Assembly: GCF_900110995.1 (NCBI RefSeq) | Contig: NZ_FOJF01000002.1 | Span: forward strand, 186,001-250,000 | Direction: 5' to 3' | Length of the DNA stretch: 64,000 nucleotides | Source: Chitinophaga sp. YR573 | Lineage (GTDB): Bacteria; Bacteroidota; Bacteroidia; Chitinophagales; Chitinophagaceae | Shown here: positions 7,992-17,399 of the stretch, piece by piece | How the letters are laid out: each line of letters begins with the position of its first letter | How positions within the stretch are numbered: the stretch's first letter is position 1 | The notes under the pieces: model-generated | The model's database searches: none | What the model was told of the DNA's origin: nothing | The model's input: only the letters and a program-made list of their open reading frames with translations | Translations under genes and position numbers: made by a program

Positions 7992-8567
7992 ATGAATATC
8001 AGGACCTTATTGTTTCTTTTGACATTTGTTCCTTCACAGGAAAAGGTGAGATGGGTAGCTAAAGGGGGGACATTAAAAGTGGATGGTACTACCAATGTGA
8101 ATAAGTTCAGCTGTCAGGCAAAAGACTATCATCATCCTGATACCCTTACATTTTATCCTGCTCCCCAGTCTGTATTGATGTCCGGATGTGTAAAGCTGCC
8201 TGTAATGAGTTTTGATTGTATGAACGGCGCTATGACCGACGGATTACGGAAGGCGTTACATGCAAAGGAGTTCCCCCGCCTGAGTATTACCTTTTTATCA
8301 CTGGAAAAGTATCCTGTGCTTAAATCCGCAGAAGAGAACATCAGAGGGATGGTGAACATTGAAATGGCAGGTGTTTCAAAAAAGGTGACCGTGAACTACC
8401 GTGTTTTTATGGATGATCAGCAGGTAATACATCTGATAGGTAATCAGACAATTCTATTTACGTCTTTTGGATTGACCCCTCCGCGGAAGCTGGGAGGGAT
8501 GATCAGGGCAGATGATCAGCTGCAGGTGGAGTTTCATATCAGTTTTGTCATTGTTTCCGATCCTTAG
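7992..8567 (+). CDS. YceI-like protein (second of two)
   Basis: The 191-residue protein starts 8 bases after the barrel gene. MNIRTLLFLLTFVPSQ is a short signal peptide. The YceI features are LKVDGTTNVNKFSCQAK near 30, LRKALHAKEFPRLSITFLS near 90 (the conserved helix-strand, in the family usually MDxxMRxxxF..YPxI), and VNIEMAGVSKKVTVNYR near 125. It is more divergent than the first copy and carries extra cysteines. Probable role: periplasmic binding of a lipid-like ligand together with its operon partners. Confidence 0.75.
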   Translation: MNIRTLLFLLTFVPSQEKVRWVAKGGTLKVDGTTNVNKFSCQAKDYHHPDTLTFYPAPQSVLMSGCVKLPVMSFDCMNGAMTDGLRKALHAKEFPRLSITFLSLEKYPVLKSAEENIRGMVNIEMAGVSKKVTVNYRVFMDDQQVIHLIGNQTILFTSFGLTPPRKLGGMIRADDQLQVEFHISFVIVSDP

Positions 8568-8682
8568 TAAAGATCACGATAGCTAAGTTGGATAAAATTT
8601 AGTTAATGTACAGGCCGCTGTTTGCGCATTATTAAATCTTTAAGTGCTGTGTAAACTTCTCTTAAATGGCTAACTTTAATAT

Positions 8683-10572
8683 ATGGGTATAGATAAAATG
8701 TTGATGCAGGATTTAGCTTATGCAACTTCGAGGGAGTACCTGGTGGTATCTTATGCCGGAGGTTATGCAGCAGCGACTATCTCAGGATGTAATACGAGGA
8801 AATATCATGGGCTGCTGGTAGCACCACAGCCTCAGCTGGACGGAGATGATCATGTATTATTGTCTGCACTGAATGAAAAGATCTCATACAACAATAACGT
8901 GTATTCTCTGTCGGTACACCGTTATCCCGGAGAATACAATCCGGATGGACATGCACTCATTGCCATGTTTTCAGCAGATCCTGTACCATGCTGGACATTT
9001 AAAACAGGAGATACTGTTATTACAAAAGAGTTGTTGATGGATGAATCAGAAAACCGTGTCTCTATACGATATACATTAAAGGAAGGCCCTTCATCTGTTT
9101 CATTACAGCTACAGCCTTTTGTAGCATTCAGGAATATGCATACAATAGGGAAAGCCAATTCATTTGCCAATCTTTCTGTAGATACAATTGATAATGGTGT
9201 GCAGATGAGATTGTATGAAGGTTATGATCCTCTTTTTATGCAGGTAACAGGAGATGCTGCCTTTACAAATAATGGTTACTGGTATTACAATGCAGAATAT
9301 GCGGTAGAACAGGAGCGGGGATATGAATCTCATGAAGACCTGTATTCCCCCGGGCATTTTGAAGTAACACTGACCAAAGAGCAGGCTGTTATATTTACAG
9401 CAGGATTATCTCTCAATAATAAGTTTAGTTTTAAACTGCCTGCGTCTGCAAATACGATGAAAGAACGTTTGCTGAAAGCAGCAAAACAGTTTATCATCAA
9501 CACAGACCATGGTGTTGCTATCAGGGCCGGTTATTACTGGTTTGGCAGTTGGGGAAGGGATACCTGTATCGCGCTACCCGGATTAACATTACTCACGGGT
9601 AATGTACCGGTGTTTGCTCAGGTGGTAGAAACCTTAGAAGCTGGTTTGAACAATGGTTTATTGTCTAATGCAGGAATAGGTAAACATGCTTTATATAATA
9701 CGGTAGATGCTTCTTTATGGTTTGTATGGAGCTTACAGCAGTATAATGTAAAGATCTGGGCTACCTATAAAGAAGCGCTTTCCAATATCCTGTATAGTTA
9801 CCGGCAGGGTACTATGTTTGGTATAAGGATGCTGGACAACGGCTTGATTACTGCCGGAGAAGAAGGTGTAGCGCTTACCTGGATGGATGCTGTTATTGGC
9901 GGGGTACCTGTAACTCCACGCAGGGGTGTAGTGGTAGAAATAAATGCACTGTGGTATAATGCCGTTTGCTTCTGCCTGGAAGCTGCCCGTAGTGAAGGTG
10001 ATGAGGCATTTGTGAAGGAGTGGGAAGTTTTACCTACAAAAATAGCTGCTTCATTTATAGATGTTTTCTGGAATGAGGAGAAACAATACCTGGCAGATGT
10101 GGAGAATGACTGGTCGGTGCGTCCCAACCAGATCTTTGCGGTATCGTTACCTTTTACGCCATTGAAACCTCATATGCAGAAGGCAGTGGTGGATAAGGTA
10201 CGGAATGAGTTGCTGACACCACGTGGTTTGCGTACTTTATCTCCTTTGGATGAACGTTACACGGGGCATTATGCCGGAGATCAGATGAGCCGCGATCATT
10301 CCTATCATCAGGGAACGGTATGGCCCTGGTTACTGGCACATTTTGCAGAAGCATATTTACGTACAGACGAAGAAGCTGCATTGCCCTTATTAAAAGAGTT
10401 GTATGACGGAATGTCTGCTACGCTGGAAGAATGTTGTTTATATTCTGTACCGGAAGTGTTTGATGGCAACTTCCCTTATAAGGCGGGAGGGGCTGTGGCA
10501 CAGGCATGGAGTGTCGCGGAGTTAATCAGGATGGAACATATTATCAATACATACAAAAGGCCTGTCAGTTGA
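8683..10572 (+). CDS. Glycogen debranching enzyme (amylo-alpha-1,6-glucosidase, GH133-type)
   Basis: The 629-residue protein has the bacterial debranching enzyme layout. An N-terminal beta-sandwich domain (SGCNTRKYHGLLVAP near 27-41) is followed by an (alpha/alpha)6 barrel with YYWFGSWGRDTCIALPGLTL near 285, YNTVDASLWFVWSLQQY near 345 and DHSYHQGTVWPWLL near 540. These are the hallmark motifs of amylo-alpha-1,6-glucosidase (PF06202 with the GDE N-terminal domain). The enzyme removes alpha-1,6-linked glucose stubs from glycogen or limit dextrins in the cytoplasm. There is no signal peptide. It is transcribed alone and its stop codon sits inside the terminator. A TAACTTTA about 12 bases before the ATG is a weak promoter candidate. 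Confidence 0.9.
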   Translation: MGIDKMLMQDLAYATSREYLVVSYAGGYAAATISGCNTRKYHGLLVAPQPQLDGDDHVLLSALNEKISYNNNVYSLSVHRYPGEYNPDGHALIAMFSADPVPCWTFKTGDTVITKELLMDESENRVSIRYTLKEGPSSVSLQLQPFVAFRNMHTIGKANSFANLSVDTIDNGVQMRLYEGYDPLFMQVTGDAAFTNNGYWYYNAEYAVEQERGYESHEDLYSPGHFEVTLTKEQAVIFTAGLSLNNKFSFKLPASANTMKERLLKAAKQFIINTDHGVAIRAGYYWFGSWGRDTCIALPGLTLLTGNVPVFAQVVETLEAGLNNGLLSNAGIGKHALYNTVDASLWFVWSLQQYNVKIWATYKEALSNILYSYRQGTMFGIRMLDNGLITAGEEGVALTWMDAVIGGVPVTPRRGVVVEINALWYNAVCFCLEAARSEGDEAFVKEWEVLPTKIAASFIDVFWNEEKQYLADVENDWSVRPNQIFAVSLPFTPLKPHMQKAVVDKVRNELLTPRGLRTLSPLDERYTGHYAGDQMSRDHSYHQGTVWPWLLAHFAEAYLRTDEEAALPLLKELYDGMSATLEECCLYSVPEVFDGNFPYKAGGAVAQAWSVAELIRMEHIINTYKRPVS

Positions 10573-10588
10573 CAGACCTTTTTTTTTA
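10556..10588 (+). terminator. Terminator overlapping the debranching enzyme stop codon
   Basis: A stem AAAGGCCTGTCA with TGACAGACCTTT (one mismatch) runs into nine T. The gene's own TGA is in the 3' arm, so the last codons are part of the hairpin. Confidence 0.8.
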
Positions 10589-10605
10589 TATAATGGATGA
10601 AAGGC

Positions 10606-11466
10606 TTAGCGATGATGAATCTTACTTAATTTATAACTGGCGCCCAATTGAACACTCTCTGCATGCTCAGTTGCATTTATTTGTGTGAACACAGTGAACT
10701 TAGGACGTGAATACTGGAATGTGGTAGAGAAATATAAAGGCACCACATAAGTTGTTCTTAAATCAGATTTTCCTAATTCAATTGTTCTATACAAAGATGT
10801 TCCTAAAGCCCATTTTATACCAAAAGCATTTTGTCGTTTCTTGAAAACCAGTTCACTTGTTAATCCTATATATCCATAGTGATCATTCTTTGAGATCGCA
10901 GTAGCTGAAGAATCCGGCATGCTTTTTCTGAAATCCAGATAATCACCCCACTCTTTTCCTATAGATGTTTCTATTCCAAGAACTCTCCATTCATGTCCTC
11001 TGCGAAATGGCATTACAAGATTTATTCCCCCTACCAGTCCTGCTCCTGCAAAGTATTTATGCCCTCCCAGTATTTTACTCAAATCTGCATTTGCGTAATT
11101 GCCGTAATAGTGAAGGGAGTCGAAGCGGGTTACTTCATAAGTCCCAGTCGTAAAAGAGGCCCCATAATAAGCCTGAAAATACTTAGATGTATGGCTCCTG
11201 TGAAATGAGAACTGAAAAGCTTTCAGATTATCTGTCAGCTGCTTCTCATAGCCATCACCGTCATATGTATAATATTGATTGTTTGGTCTGCCGGCTGTAA
11301 ATGTAGCGCTGAAATAAGTAGCAGATTTTGCAGAATCGGCTAGCAATGGTTTTGCATAATAAGTAGTAGCATTTCCATTGAACGGACTTAAATAATAAGA
11401 TCTTCTTGCACAACTACTAAAGACAACCGGTACCAGTAAAAAAATTAGGGTAGAGTTTCTATTCAT
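10606..11466 (-). CDS. Hypothetical outer-membrane beta-barrel lipoprotein
   Basis: The 286-residue protein begins MNRNSTLIFLLVPVVFSSC, a lipoprotein signal with the acceptor cysteine at residue 19. The rest consists of alternating strands rich in aromatic residues and glycine, such as HKYFAGAGLVGGINLVMPF near 133 and KFTVFTQINATEHAESVQLGAS near the end. This pattern suits a small outer-membrane barrel or a surface-exposed beta-protein. I recognise no named family. It converges on the debranching enzyme gene and appears to be a single-gene unit. Confidence 0.6.
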   Translation of the reverse strand: MNRNSTLIFLLVPVVFSSCARRSYYLSPFNGNATTYYAKPLLADSAKSATYFSATFTAGRPNNQYYTYDGDGYEKQLTDNLKAFQFSFHRSHTSKYFQAYYGASFTTGTYEVTRFDSLHYYGNYANADLSKILGGHKYFAGAGLVGGINLVMPFRRGHEWRVLGIETSIGKEWGDYLDFRKSMPDSSATAISKNDHYGYIGLTSELVFKKRQNAFGIKWALGTSLYRTIELGKSDLRTTYVVPLYFSTTFQYSRPKFTVFTQINATEHAESVQLGASYKLSKIHHR

Positions 11467-11575
11467 GGAGAGTTATTAGGTTATCAGCAAATTAATACAT
11501 TCCGCAAGACGAAGTATGTATTACATGGAATTTAACATATTTTAAAGGTGATGTTAATATTTTATAAAAATTGCT

Positions 11576-11605
11576 TTTGGGTTGTAACATTTAGCAGTAT
11601 CTTTT
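11576..11605 (+). promoter_or_regulatory. Bacteroidota-type promoter for the GH5 gene
   Basis: TTTG at 11576-11579 and TATCTTTT at 11598-11605 are separated by 18 bases, close to the TTTG / TAnnTTTG consensus. The ATG follows 16 bases later. Confidence 0.5.
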
Positions 11606-11621
11606 AGTTCAATTAACCGTT

Positions 11622-13247
11622 ATGAAGAAAATTCTGTTGCTGTTCTTATTGCTGATCCCTTGTACTGGCCGTAGTCAGGGATTTTTACATACTTCAGGTA
11701 CAAATATTGTCAATGCGCAGGGGAAGAATGTGTTGCTGCGTGGAATGGGTCTTGGTGGCTGGCTGCTGCAGGAAGGGTATATGCTGCATGTTCCGGGAGA
11801 AGGGCAGCAGCATAAGATCCGTGCAAGGATTGAAGCGCTGATAGGGGTAGACAAAACCAACGCTTTTTATGATGCCTGGATCTCCAACAATACTACTCAT
11901 ACAGACATCGATTCCCTGAAAGCATGGGGGTTTAATTCTGTACGCCTGCCTATGCATTATAACATGTATAAAGGGTTTGTACTTATAGATACGCTGCTTT
12001 CCTGGTGTAAGGCAAGAGGGATGTACCTGATCTTAGACCTGCATGCCGCTCCGGGTGGACAGGGAAATGACCTCAATATCTCCGATCGTGATGGCACTAA
12101 ACCTGCTTTATGGGACAATGAAGCTGATAAGCAGAAAACGATTGCCCTGTGGAAGAAGATTGCGGCCCATTATAAAGACGAACCTAACATCGCCGCATAT
12201 GATATCCTCAACGAACCTAACTTCGGATTTGATGACCCTGTAAACGATAAAAACGGTATCAAAGAGCAGCATAATATCCCCCTTAAAAAACTCATGCAGG
12301 ATATTACGGCAGCGATCCGCGAAGTCGATAAGAAACATATCATCATCATTGAAGGCAATGGCTGGGGAAACAACTACAATGGCATTCTCCCTCCCTGGGA
12401 TAATAATATGGTGCTGAGTTTTCATAAGTACTGGAATGCGAATGACCTGCATGCTATCCAGCATATCCTGGACTTCCGTAAAAAGTATAATGTACCTGTA
12501 TGGCTGGGAGAAACCGGTGAAAATTCTAATGTATGGTTTACTGAGGCGATCCGTCTCTTTGAACAGAATAACATTGGCTGGTCCTGGTGGCCATTGAAGA
12601 AGATGGGGAACAGCAATCCTTTAGAGATCCTTTCGAACGATGGTTATCAGCAGATCCTGAACTACTGGAATGGCAAAGGGGACAAACCTTCAGAGGCCAC
12701 TGCTTTTACCGCTTTAATGGAGCTGGCCTCTGCCAGTAACATCAGTAATAACATCCTGCACAGAGACGTCATAGATGCGATGATGCGCCAGCCTTATTCA
12801 TCTCAGACCAGGCCATTTGCTGCCAATATCATCACCGACCACACCACCATACAAGCCGTTGACTATGACCTGGGCATTAACGGTGCTGCCTACTACGACC
12901 TGGATACGGCCAATTACCGGCTTTCCAACCCCAAAATGACCATTGGTAACCGTGGCCGGGCATATCGCAATGATGGGGTGGATATTGCTGCTGTAAAGGA
13001 TAGCGCAGACCGTTATTATGTAACGAACATCGAAAGAGGGGAGTGGTTACAGTATACTGTTTCCGTAAAGAAAAAGGGCAATTACACAATACAGCTGGTC
13101 ACTACCGGCAAACTAAGTATTGCTGTTGCCGGTAGAACTGGTGCAATTATCAAAAACGTACCTTTAAATGCCGGGAGCCTGAAATTGAAAGTACGTGCAG
13201 AAGAAGGAGGAGGAGATTTCAAAGCAATTAAGTTCGATCGTAATTAG
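11622..13247 (+). CDS. Secreted glycoside hydrolase family 5 enzyme with C-terminal CBM6-like domain
   Basis: The 541-residue protein has a signal peptide (MKKILLLFLLLIPCTGRSQG) and a GH5 barrel from about residue 25 to 360. The catalytic acid/base is E198 in YDILNEPNF and the nucleophile is E297 in VWLGETGE. SFHKYW near 266 is another conserved GH5 strand. The opening LRGMGLGGWLLQEGYML resembles GH5 members acting on beta-1,3 or beta-1,6 glucans, but that specificity is only suggested. Residues about 400-541, with IQAVDYDLGINGAAYYD and GEWLQYTVSVKKKGNYTI, are a CBM6-like carbohydrate-binding domain. No T9SS tail is seen. It probably degrades fungal or plant glucan outside the cytoplasm. Confidence 0.88.
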   Translation: MKKILLLFLLLIPCTGRSQGFLHTSGTNIVNAQGKNVLLRGMGLGGWLLQEGYMLHVPGEGQQHKIRARIEALIGVDKTNAFYDAWISNNTTHTDIDSLKAWGFNSVRLPMHYNMYKGFVLIDTLLSWCKARGMYLILDLHAAPGGQGNDLNISDRDGTKPALWDNEADKQKTIALWKKIAAHYKDEPNIAAYDILNEPNFGFDDPVNDKNGIKEQHNIPLKKLMQDITAAIREVDKKHIIIIEGNGWGNNYNGILPPWDNNMVLSFHKYWNANDLHAIQHILDFRKKYNVPVWLGETGENSNVWFTEAIRLFEQNNIGWSWWPLKKMGNSNPLEILSNDGYQQILNYWNGKGDKPSEATAFTALMELASASNISNNILHRDVIDAMMRQPYSSQTRPFAANIITDHTTIQAVDYDLGINGAAYYDLDTANYRLSNPKMTIGNRGRAYRNDGVDIAAVKDSADRYYVTNIERGEWLQYTVSVKKKGNYTIQLVTTGKLSIAVAGRTGAIIKNVPLNAGSLKLKVRAEEGGGDFKAIKFDRN

Positions 13248-13699
13248 AATACACATGAAATCGGTATCTCCAAAGTTAATTACGCTATCTACTAAATAAC
13301 ATTGGTGCCTGCTGCTGTATTTTTGAATTCGAAAGCGACTTTTTTTATTTACTGCATTGTATCTGTAAACTAAAGAAAACTGTAAGACAATATGCCATTG
13401 CCAATACCATTACAGATAACCCGAGTTTACATTCGTTTTAATCAATCTCTTTGATGGCTTAAGGTCGAAGCCTATCAGAAAACTTATGTTTAAATCTGTT
13501 TAAAAACTCCTTAAACAGATATAGATACTACTATGTATTTAAGCTAAAAATATTATAAGATTTTAAGTTGTTAACAACGGGCTGCCTATGCTTGCAAGAA
13601 TGGGTAGTAATTAATGGGGTAGCTGAAAACCATTGAAAGAGTAAGCGTGTTACTTAACTTAAAAAGTTTAGCCTTTTGGTTTATAAAGGCCAGTATTTT
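13248..13699. other. Intergenic stretch before the small peptide gene
   Basis: No credible frame is seen on either strand in these 452 bases. The only structure noticed is a 10-bp hairpin at 13494-13520 (ATCTGTTTAA with TTAAACAGAT, 7-base loop). It may be a weak terminator or a 5' leader element of the downstream peptide gene. Confidence 0.5.
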
Positions 13700-13975
13700 A
13701 TGAAAAAAGCAAAATTCGCATTAGCGTTAATCACAGTATTTGCAATAGCAGGTGGAACCCTGGCATTGAAAGCAAACAAACGTGGATTAGGTCGTGTATA
13801 CTGTCCAACTACTACGAACCCGGCTGCATTAGCTATTTCAACTGTTAATTATGTCCCATTTATAGTTTCAGGCGCTGCAACAACCACTAAACCTTGTGCA
13901 TTGACTACTAATTATGCAACAACCACTACTACAACTGCTGGCCTATTTGGTACAGTATATTCTACCATACAATAA
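13700..13975 (+). CDS. Short secreted Thr-rich peptide with two cysteines (DUF6520-like signal)
   Basis: The start at 13700 gives a 91-residue product whose first 23 residues are a signal peptide (KKAKFALALITVFAIAGG), followed by LKANKRGLGRVYC. An in-frame upstream ATG at 13676 would spoil the signal. The mature part of about 65 residues has two cysteines (C35, C66) and an unusual run of threonines (TTTT-type tracts at 37-39, 61-63 and 74-79). Short peptides with this type of signal recur in Chitinophaga-like genomes. It converges on the S9 peptidase/TPR/SusD/SusC operon, and both share one terminator. A role as a secreted peptide substrate or precursor linked to that uptake operon is inference. 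Confidence 0.7.
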   Translation: MKKAKFALALITVFAIAGGTLALKANKRGLGRVYCPTTTNPAALAISTVNYVPFIVSGAATTTKPCALTTNYATTTTTTAGLFGTVYSTIQ

Positions 13976-14000
13976 ATTTAGAATCTCAATAATTCTAAAC

Positions 14001-14033
14001 TTTTGCGGGATTCAGCTTGAATCCCGCATTTTT
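14001..14033. terminator. Terminator shared by the small peptide and S9 peptidase genes
   Basis: A 10-bp perfect stem, GCGGGATTCA with TGAATCCCGC and a 3-base loop, is followed by T-rich sequence on the plus strand. It lies between two converging stop codons and overlaps the end of the peptidase gene. Confidence 0.8.
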
Positions 14034-16644
14034 ATTTACTTTTTTCAAATCCAGGATCAATACCTTTAAGTCTTGCATTAATTCCATCTGTCATCCATTT
14101 AGGTGCGATAGAATCTTTAAGATAGTGGTCGAAGAATTGTCCAAGCCTGATTGTATAATCAATTCCCCCTCCCTGATGTCCTCCATTCTCATATTCAAGT
14201 AACCAGGCTTTCTTTTTCAAACGGCGTAAAGCCAGAAAATACTCAATACCCTGTTGTGGAGGAACTGAATTATCATTTTTTCCAACCATTAGTAACAGGG
14301 GCGTTGTTACTTTATTCGCCTGGAAAAAAGGGGAGTTTTTAAGGTATAAGTTGAGTTTGTTCCACGGAGTTCCGCCTATTCGACATTGATAACTTTCTGT
14401 CATATACCGGTTATAGCTACTCAGGCTGTATATACTACAAAAATCTACAGGGCCGGATGCCGATGCTGCTGCTGTAAAAGCATGGGCCGCTGTTACCAGA
14501 TAATTTACTTCATACCCTCCAAAACTGTGGCCTTGTAAGCCCGCATGGTGAACATCTATCCAGGGGTTATTACTTAAATATTTCAAGGCACTCATCACAG
14601 AATTATATGCGCTCGCCCCTGGCTCTCCAATTTTGTAATAAATATCCGGACGAAATACTATATAACCATTACTAACAAAATAAGGAATATTCATATCTCC
14701 ACTGGATTGTTCAAAGTCATACCAGTAATTTAATTCATTGGCCACTCTTTCATATAGAAAGAATATAATGGGATATTTTTTATTGGGATCAAAATTTTCA
14801 GGTTTATATAATATTCCTTCTGCAGGTTTACCATCGGGCAGCTTCCATTTAACCAATTCTGAAGTCATCCAGTTATAATCTTTTTGAGGTTCATTATGAC
14901 TGATCTGAACATAATCTTTAAAATCCTTTGTATAGAAAAAGTTAGGAGCATCGGTTACACTGGATCGCCGGATAATATATGCGTTTGTATCAAGGGCCTT
15001 TACAGGAGGATAATCGTACAGTAATTGTGAGTTTGGTGAGATAAGACCTACATAATCTAAATGTTTACCCATAGATAGTTGTATAGGGTTCTTCTTTTTA
15101 TCAGCATCTATACTATAGAAGCCATTTTCTTTATTGTTAAGATTAAAAGCACTTAAGATTAAAGAACCGTCCTTTAGGTATTTATCTATATTCCATTTTG
15201 TTTCAATAATTCGAAAAACAATATGATTTTTCTTACCATAACCATTGGTGATGTTTATGGGGGACCTGATCCCTAATGGATCTATTTGCCATATATCATA
15301 TCGATCATAAATAAGTACGGCACTATCATTTTGTGACCATATAAAACTCCTGGATGCATAGTAGGACGGTACACGAGGATGATCTCCTTCTACATCATAT
15401 AAAGGCTCTTTAATAGATTGGGATACATTTACAGTATTACCTGTTTTAATATTATAAGTGAAATATTGTCTTTTTTCAGCATCATAATATAATACATATG
15501 ACCTGGATAAACTGCCATTGTCAAGAATCATATCTTTTTTGACAATTTTACGCGTACTGTTTTTTATATTAAATAAGTAAAGGGAAGATCGCATATCCCT
15601 TAGCCAATCGCTATCATAATTAAAATTTGTTTTAATGAGAATGTTTTCATCGATATTATTATTGTCGAAGCTGGATGCTACACTTTCATTTTCACTGGTG
15701 AATCTTACAACATGACCATTCTTTTTTTGAATTACAGCCTGGTAATAGTTTGTAAGATCTTTTAACTGATCTTGCTGTATTATCTTATCATTATAATGCC
15801 AGACATTAACGGTGTTATCAGTAGTTGGGGGTGGAGAGATTAATTCAAAAAATATATAATTACCGTCCTTACTAAATTTAGGCGCACTATTATTTAGTAA
15901 CATACCCTTTTCCATGCCGGTTGTTTGACCATTTACAAGCACTGTTGCCTTTTCGTCTCCTTGTTTATACAGCCATAGTGTATGTATAGATTCATCTCCT
16001 TTATCCTCTTTTTCTATAAATGAACACTCTTCTGAAGTTGTATTAAATATACAATTAGAAATCTTCTTACCTTGCCATATGGTATTAATTGCATTGGTTT
16101 CTACATTTAACCATTCAAGTTCATGAGTAGTATCTGCTTTTTTCTGTAACAAAATCACCGTTCCATCATTATTACAAAAGTAATCATCAATATCTGTGTA
16201 TTTTTGTTGAATGCCTGTTTGCAGATTTCTCACTATTAATTTTTGATCCTGAGAATTCAACAGATAAACCAGCGATTGGTGGTTTAGTGTAAAGGATTTT
16301 ACCTGTGGAATATGCTCAATATCACCCGTTTTTAAATTCATTATACAAAGAGTATCCTGATTTTGAGTGAATATAACAAACCGGCTATCTTCTGTAAAAG
16401 TTGCTTTCCATGTATCCACATTTGGGATCTCCTTTTCCCAGTTCGGTCTTTTAATATCCTGTACAATCATCGAAGCATGATTGTCGGAGCCGAAATAATA
16501 AAGAGCATAATTCCCGTTATTACTGATTTTTATATCATTTATTCTTGTCCATTTGGAGTATAATGTATGATCAAGAGGTTTCTTTTGAGCCCATAGGTAT
16601 ATACTGAAAGAAAGAAGCAATATGGTTATTAAAGTCCTTTTCAT
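14032..16644 (-). CDS. Secreted S9 family prolyl-oligopeptidase-type peptidase
   Basis: The 870-residue protein has a signal peptide (MKRTLITILLLSFSIYLWAQ), a long beta-propeller region and a C-terminal alpha/beta hydrolase domain. The catalytic triad is readable: S707 in GLQGHSFGGY, D791 in GKNDNSVPP and H823 in NGGHQGGG. PIIFFLYERVANELNYW near 620 matches the oxyanion-side strand. S9 enzymes cleave short peptides, often after proline or as dipeptidyl-peptidases. It is the last gene of an operon with SusC, SusD and a TPR protein, which suggests that imported or captured substrates are peptides rather than glycans. The exact subfamily cannot be named from sequence reading alone. Confidence 0.88.
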   Translation of the reverse strand: MKRTLITILLLSFSIYLWAQKKPLDHTLYSKWTRINDIKISNNGNYALYYFGSDNHASMIVQDIKRPNWEKEIPNVDTWKATFTEDSRFVIFTQNQDTLCIMNLKTGDIEHIPQVKSFTLNHQSLVYLLNSQDQKLIVRNLQTGIQQKYTDIDDYFCNNDGTVILLQKKADTTHELEWLNVETNAINTIWQGKKISNCIFNTTSEECSFIEKEDKGDESIHTLWLYKQGDEKATVLVNGQTTGMEKGMLLNNSAPKFSKDGNYIFFELISPPPTTDNTVNVWHYNDKIIQQDQLKDLTNYYQAVIQKKNGHVVRFTSENESVASSFDNNNIDENILIKTNFNYDSDWLRDMRSSLYLFNIKNSTRKIVKKDMILDNGSLSRSYVLYYDAEKRQYFTYNIKTGNTVNVSQSIKEPLYDVEGDHPRVPSYYASRSFIWSQNDSAVLIYDRYDIWQIDPLGIRSPINITNGYGKKNHIVFRIIETKWNIDKYLKDGSLILSAFNLNNKENGFYSIDADKKKNPIQLSMGKHLDYVGLISPNSQLLYDYPPVKALDTNAYIIRRSSVTDAPNFFYTKDFKDYVQISHNEPQKDYNWMTSELVKWKLPDGKPAEGILYKPENFDPNKKYPIIFFLYERVANELNYWYDFEQSSGDMNIPYFVSNGYIVFRPDIYYKIGEPGASAYNSVMSALKYLSNNPWIDVHHAGLQGHSFGGYEVNYLVTAAHAFTAAASASGPVDFCSIYSLSSYNRYMTESYQCRIGGTPWNKLNLYLKNSPFFQANKVTTPLLLMVGKNDNSVPPQQGIEYFLALRRLKKKAWLLEYENGGHQGGGIDYTIRLGQFFDHYLKDSIAPKWMTDGINARLKGIDPGFEKSK

Positions 16645-16671
16645 ATTAAGAATAGCAAACGATAGCTTAAA

Positions 16672-17379
16672 TTATTGCCAGGTGGAAACGCCGTTTTTCA
16701 TCTTTTCTAAGTTAATTTTAAATTCCTGATTTTCCGGTTCTAATTTCACCGCTTTTTCCTCAAGCGATATAGCTTCTTTATTTTTCCCTAATTTATATAA
16801 TATATTGGCATTGGTATCTATCCAATTGGCTGAAGCAGGTTCCAGTTTTAAAGAATAATTACTCCATTTTAGAGCTGTATTCAGTTCATCCGTTTTATTA
16901 CTATGTTCAAAAATTGACCAGGCTTTGTTATTAAGATTGAATGCACTTTTATCTGTATCATACTTTTCAACAAAGATTATTAAGTTTTTAGTGTGCTCTG
17001 CCCAGTCTTGTTTCCAGGAAGCCCATCTTACCTTTGCTCCTGTTACTGTACGATTTGCATAGTCGATATTATATTTCCTGCTAATAGTAGTGGTTATTTT
17101 ATCCCAATTTGGTTTGTACTTTTCCGGATTTGTTTTTGAAAAGATGATAGGATCTATTTCTTCTTTAGCAATGATGAAATCTATCATCCCCTGTAGATAG
17201 TTGGGTATGCCCATAACAGAATCAACCTTTAATCTGTTTTTATATAGAACTTTAAAGCTGTTATCATTTGAACTTAGTACAGCGCTCATTAAGGAATCGA
17301 TATTATCCTTAGTTATTATTGCTTGTGCATATATGCTACAAGGAATTAGTATGGCTATTAAGAAAGATAGAATCTTCAT
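16672..17379 (-). CDS. Secreted TPR-containing protein of unknown function
   Basis: The 235-residue protein has a signal peptide (MKILSFLIAILIPCSIYAQ). Residues about 140-225 form two to three tetratricopeptide-like helices, including ALKWSNYSLKLEPASANWID and KEAISLEEKAVKLEPENQEF. TPR arrays mediate protein contacts. The N-terminal half matches no family that I recognise. The gene lies between SusD (20 bases upstream) and the S9 peptidase (27 bases downstream) in one operon, so it probably assists the same envelope process. Confidence 0.7.
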   Translation of the reverse strand: MKILSFLIAILIPCSIYAQAIITKDNIDSLMSAVLSSNDNSFKVLYKNRLKVDSVMGIPNYLQGMIDFIIAKEEIDPIIFSKTNPEKYKPNWDKITTTISRKYNIDYANRTVTGAKVRWASWKQDWAEHTKNLIIFVEKYDTDKSAFNLNNKAWSIFEHSNKTDELNTALKWSNYSLKLEPASANWIDTNANILYKLGKNKEAISLEEKAVKLEPENQEFKINLEKMKNGVSTWQ

Positions 17380-17399
17380 TATATAATATTTTATGATAA

